Of a stretch of 64,000 bases of DNA, positions 63,767 to 64,000 are shown piece after piece. The notes under the pieces were generated by a model, which saw only the letters and a program-made list of their open reading frames with translations, ran no database searches and had not been told where the DNA came from. Location of the stretch: NCBI RefSeq assembly GCF_001040705.1, contig NZ_CVQP01000008.1, positions 366,209-430,208 on the forward strand. The letters are read 5' to 3'. This stretch comes from Rhodococcus sp. RD6.2 (GTDB lineage: Bacteria > Actinomycetota > Actinomycetes > Mycobacteriales > Mycobacteriaceae). Both the position numbers and the translations under genes were made by a program. Each line of letters starts with the position of its first letter. Positions within the stretch are counted from its first letter, which is position 1.

Positions 63767-64000
63767 CTAGGACCGCGCGTGCGGCGCGTCGGCAGCCGAT
63801 CCGTCGGCCGGTGCGGCATCACTTCGGATGTCGATCCGCCATCCCGTCAGCCGCGCAGCCAGACGGGCGTTTTGCCCCTCTTTACCGATCGCGAGGGACA
63901 ACTGGAAGTCGGGAACGACCACACGGGCGGCCCTGGCCTCGGCATCGACAACTGTGACGGACACCACCTTCGACGGCGAAAGTGCGTTTCCGACGAACTT
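63767..64000 (-). CDS. nusA: transcription factor NusA, C-terminal 77 residues (gene continues beyond the window)
   Basis: The frame is open to base 64000. It reads [19 protein letters not shown] and then [33 protein letters not shown], the second KH domain of NusA with the GKEGQN loop. It ends with an Ala/Asp tail, [15 protein letters not shown]. NusA modulates RNA polymerase pausing and termination. Downstream are ylxR and infB. Confidence 0.95.
   Translation of the reverse strand, partial: KFVGNALSPSKVVSVTVVDAEARAARVVVPDFQLSLAIGKEGQNARLAARLTGWRIDIRSDAAPADGSAADAPHARS

Overview
High-GC (roughly two-thirds G+C by eye), densely coded chromosome of a mycolic-acid actinobacterium, most likely Rhodococcus sensu lato (Nocardiaceae; the R. 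equi/Prescottella lineage would fit, but species is inference). The backbone matches, from memory, the gene order of Mycobacterium tuberculosis Rv2249c-Rv2252 (glpD, TetR, flavoprotein, lipid kinase), Rv2744c-Rv2754c (pspA, clgR, pgsA3, argA, ftsK, RNase J, dapA, thyX), Rv2772c-Rv2773c (dapB), Rv2782c-Rv2788 (pepR, pnp, rpsO, ribF, sirR), Rv2793c-Rv2795c (truB, pptT, phosphoesterase) and Rv2836c-Rv2841c (MATE, DHH phosphoesterase, rbfA, infB, ylxR, nusA). These blocks are joined here, with accessory genes inserted at the seams.

Layout. 1-8 kb: F420-type oxidoreductase (partial), DinB-fold protein, a divergent glycerol/ether-lipid locus (glpD-tetR against an alkyl-DHAP-synthase-like flavoprotein and a diacylglycerol kinase), PIG-L deacetylase, MFS exporter, small membrane protein. 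8-10 kb: bioYMN biotin ECF transporter ending in a strong bidirectional terminator. 10-18 kb: pspA, clgR, cinA, pgsA, divergent argA, two YciI-like paralogues, terC behind a yybP-ykoY-type manganese riboswitch, and ftsK. 18-24 kb: TIGR03085-type protein, TSUP transporter, RNase J, dapA, thyX. 24-34 kb: accessory stretch with an orphan HicB/Arc-like repressor, SRPBCC protein, unknown anchored protein, YcaQ-like glycosylase, F420 oxidoreductase plus kinase under a TetR operator, flavodoxin and its decayed copy, serine-hydrolase lipoprotein, then dapB. 34-41 kb: an apparently acquired trimethylamine monooxygenase, DUF389 protein, secreted protein, alcohol dehydrogenase, VanZ-like protein, pepR. 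41-49 kb: complete narK-narGHJI respiratory nitrate reductase operon lying between pnp and pepR, which are neighbours in M. tuberculosis. 49-64 kb: RNA/translation block from pnp to nusA.

Regulation visible in the sequence: many genes have a TANNNT hexamer 6-8 nt before the start codon, the geometry of leaderless transcripts. Two genes (DinB-fold, YcaQ-like) share a 20-bp element, identical at 19 positions, that fits the RecA-NDp/PafBC DNA-damage promoter with exact spacing. Other signals are a TetR operator, a riboswitch whose platform hides the terC ribosome-binding site, an RHH-type promoter with three direct repeats, and several perfect hairpin terminators.

No IS element, CRISPR array, prophage, rRNA or tRNA was recognised. 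No wholly new system stands out. The most rewarding items are the paired damage promoters, the terC riboswitch, the nar insertion, the actinobacterial tmm, the lipid locus and the start-stop repeats in front of narH.
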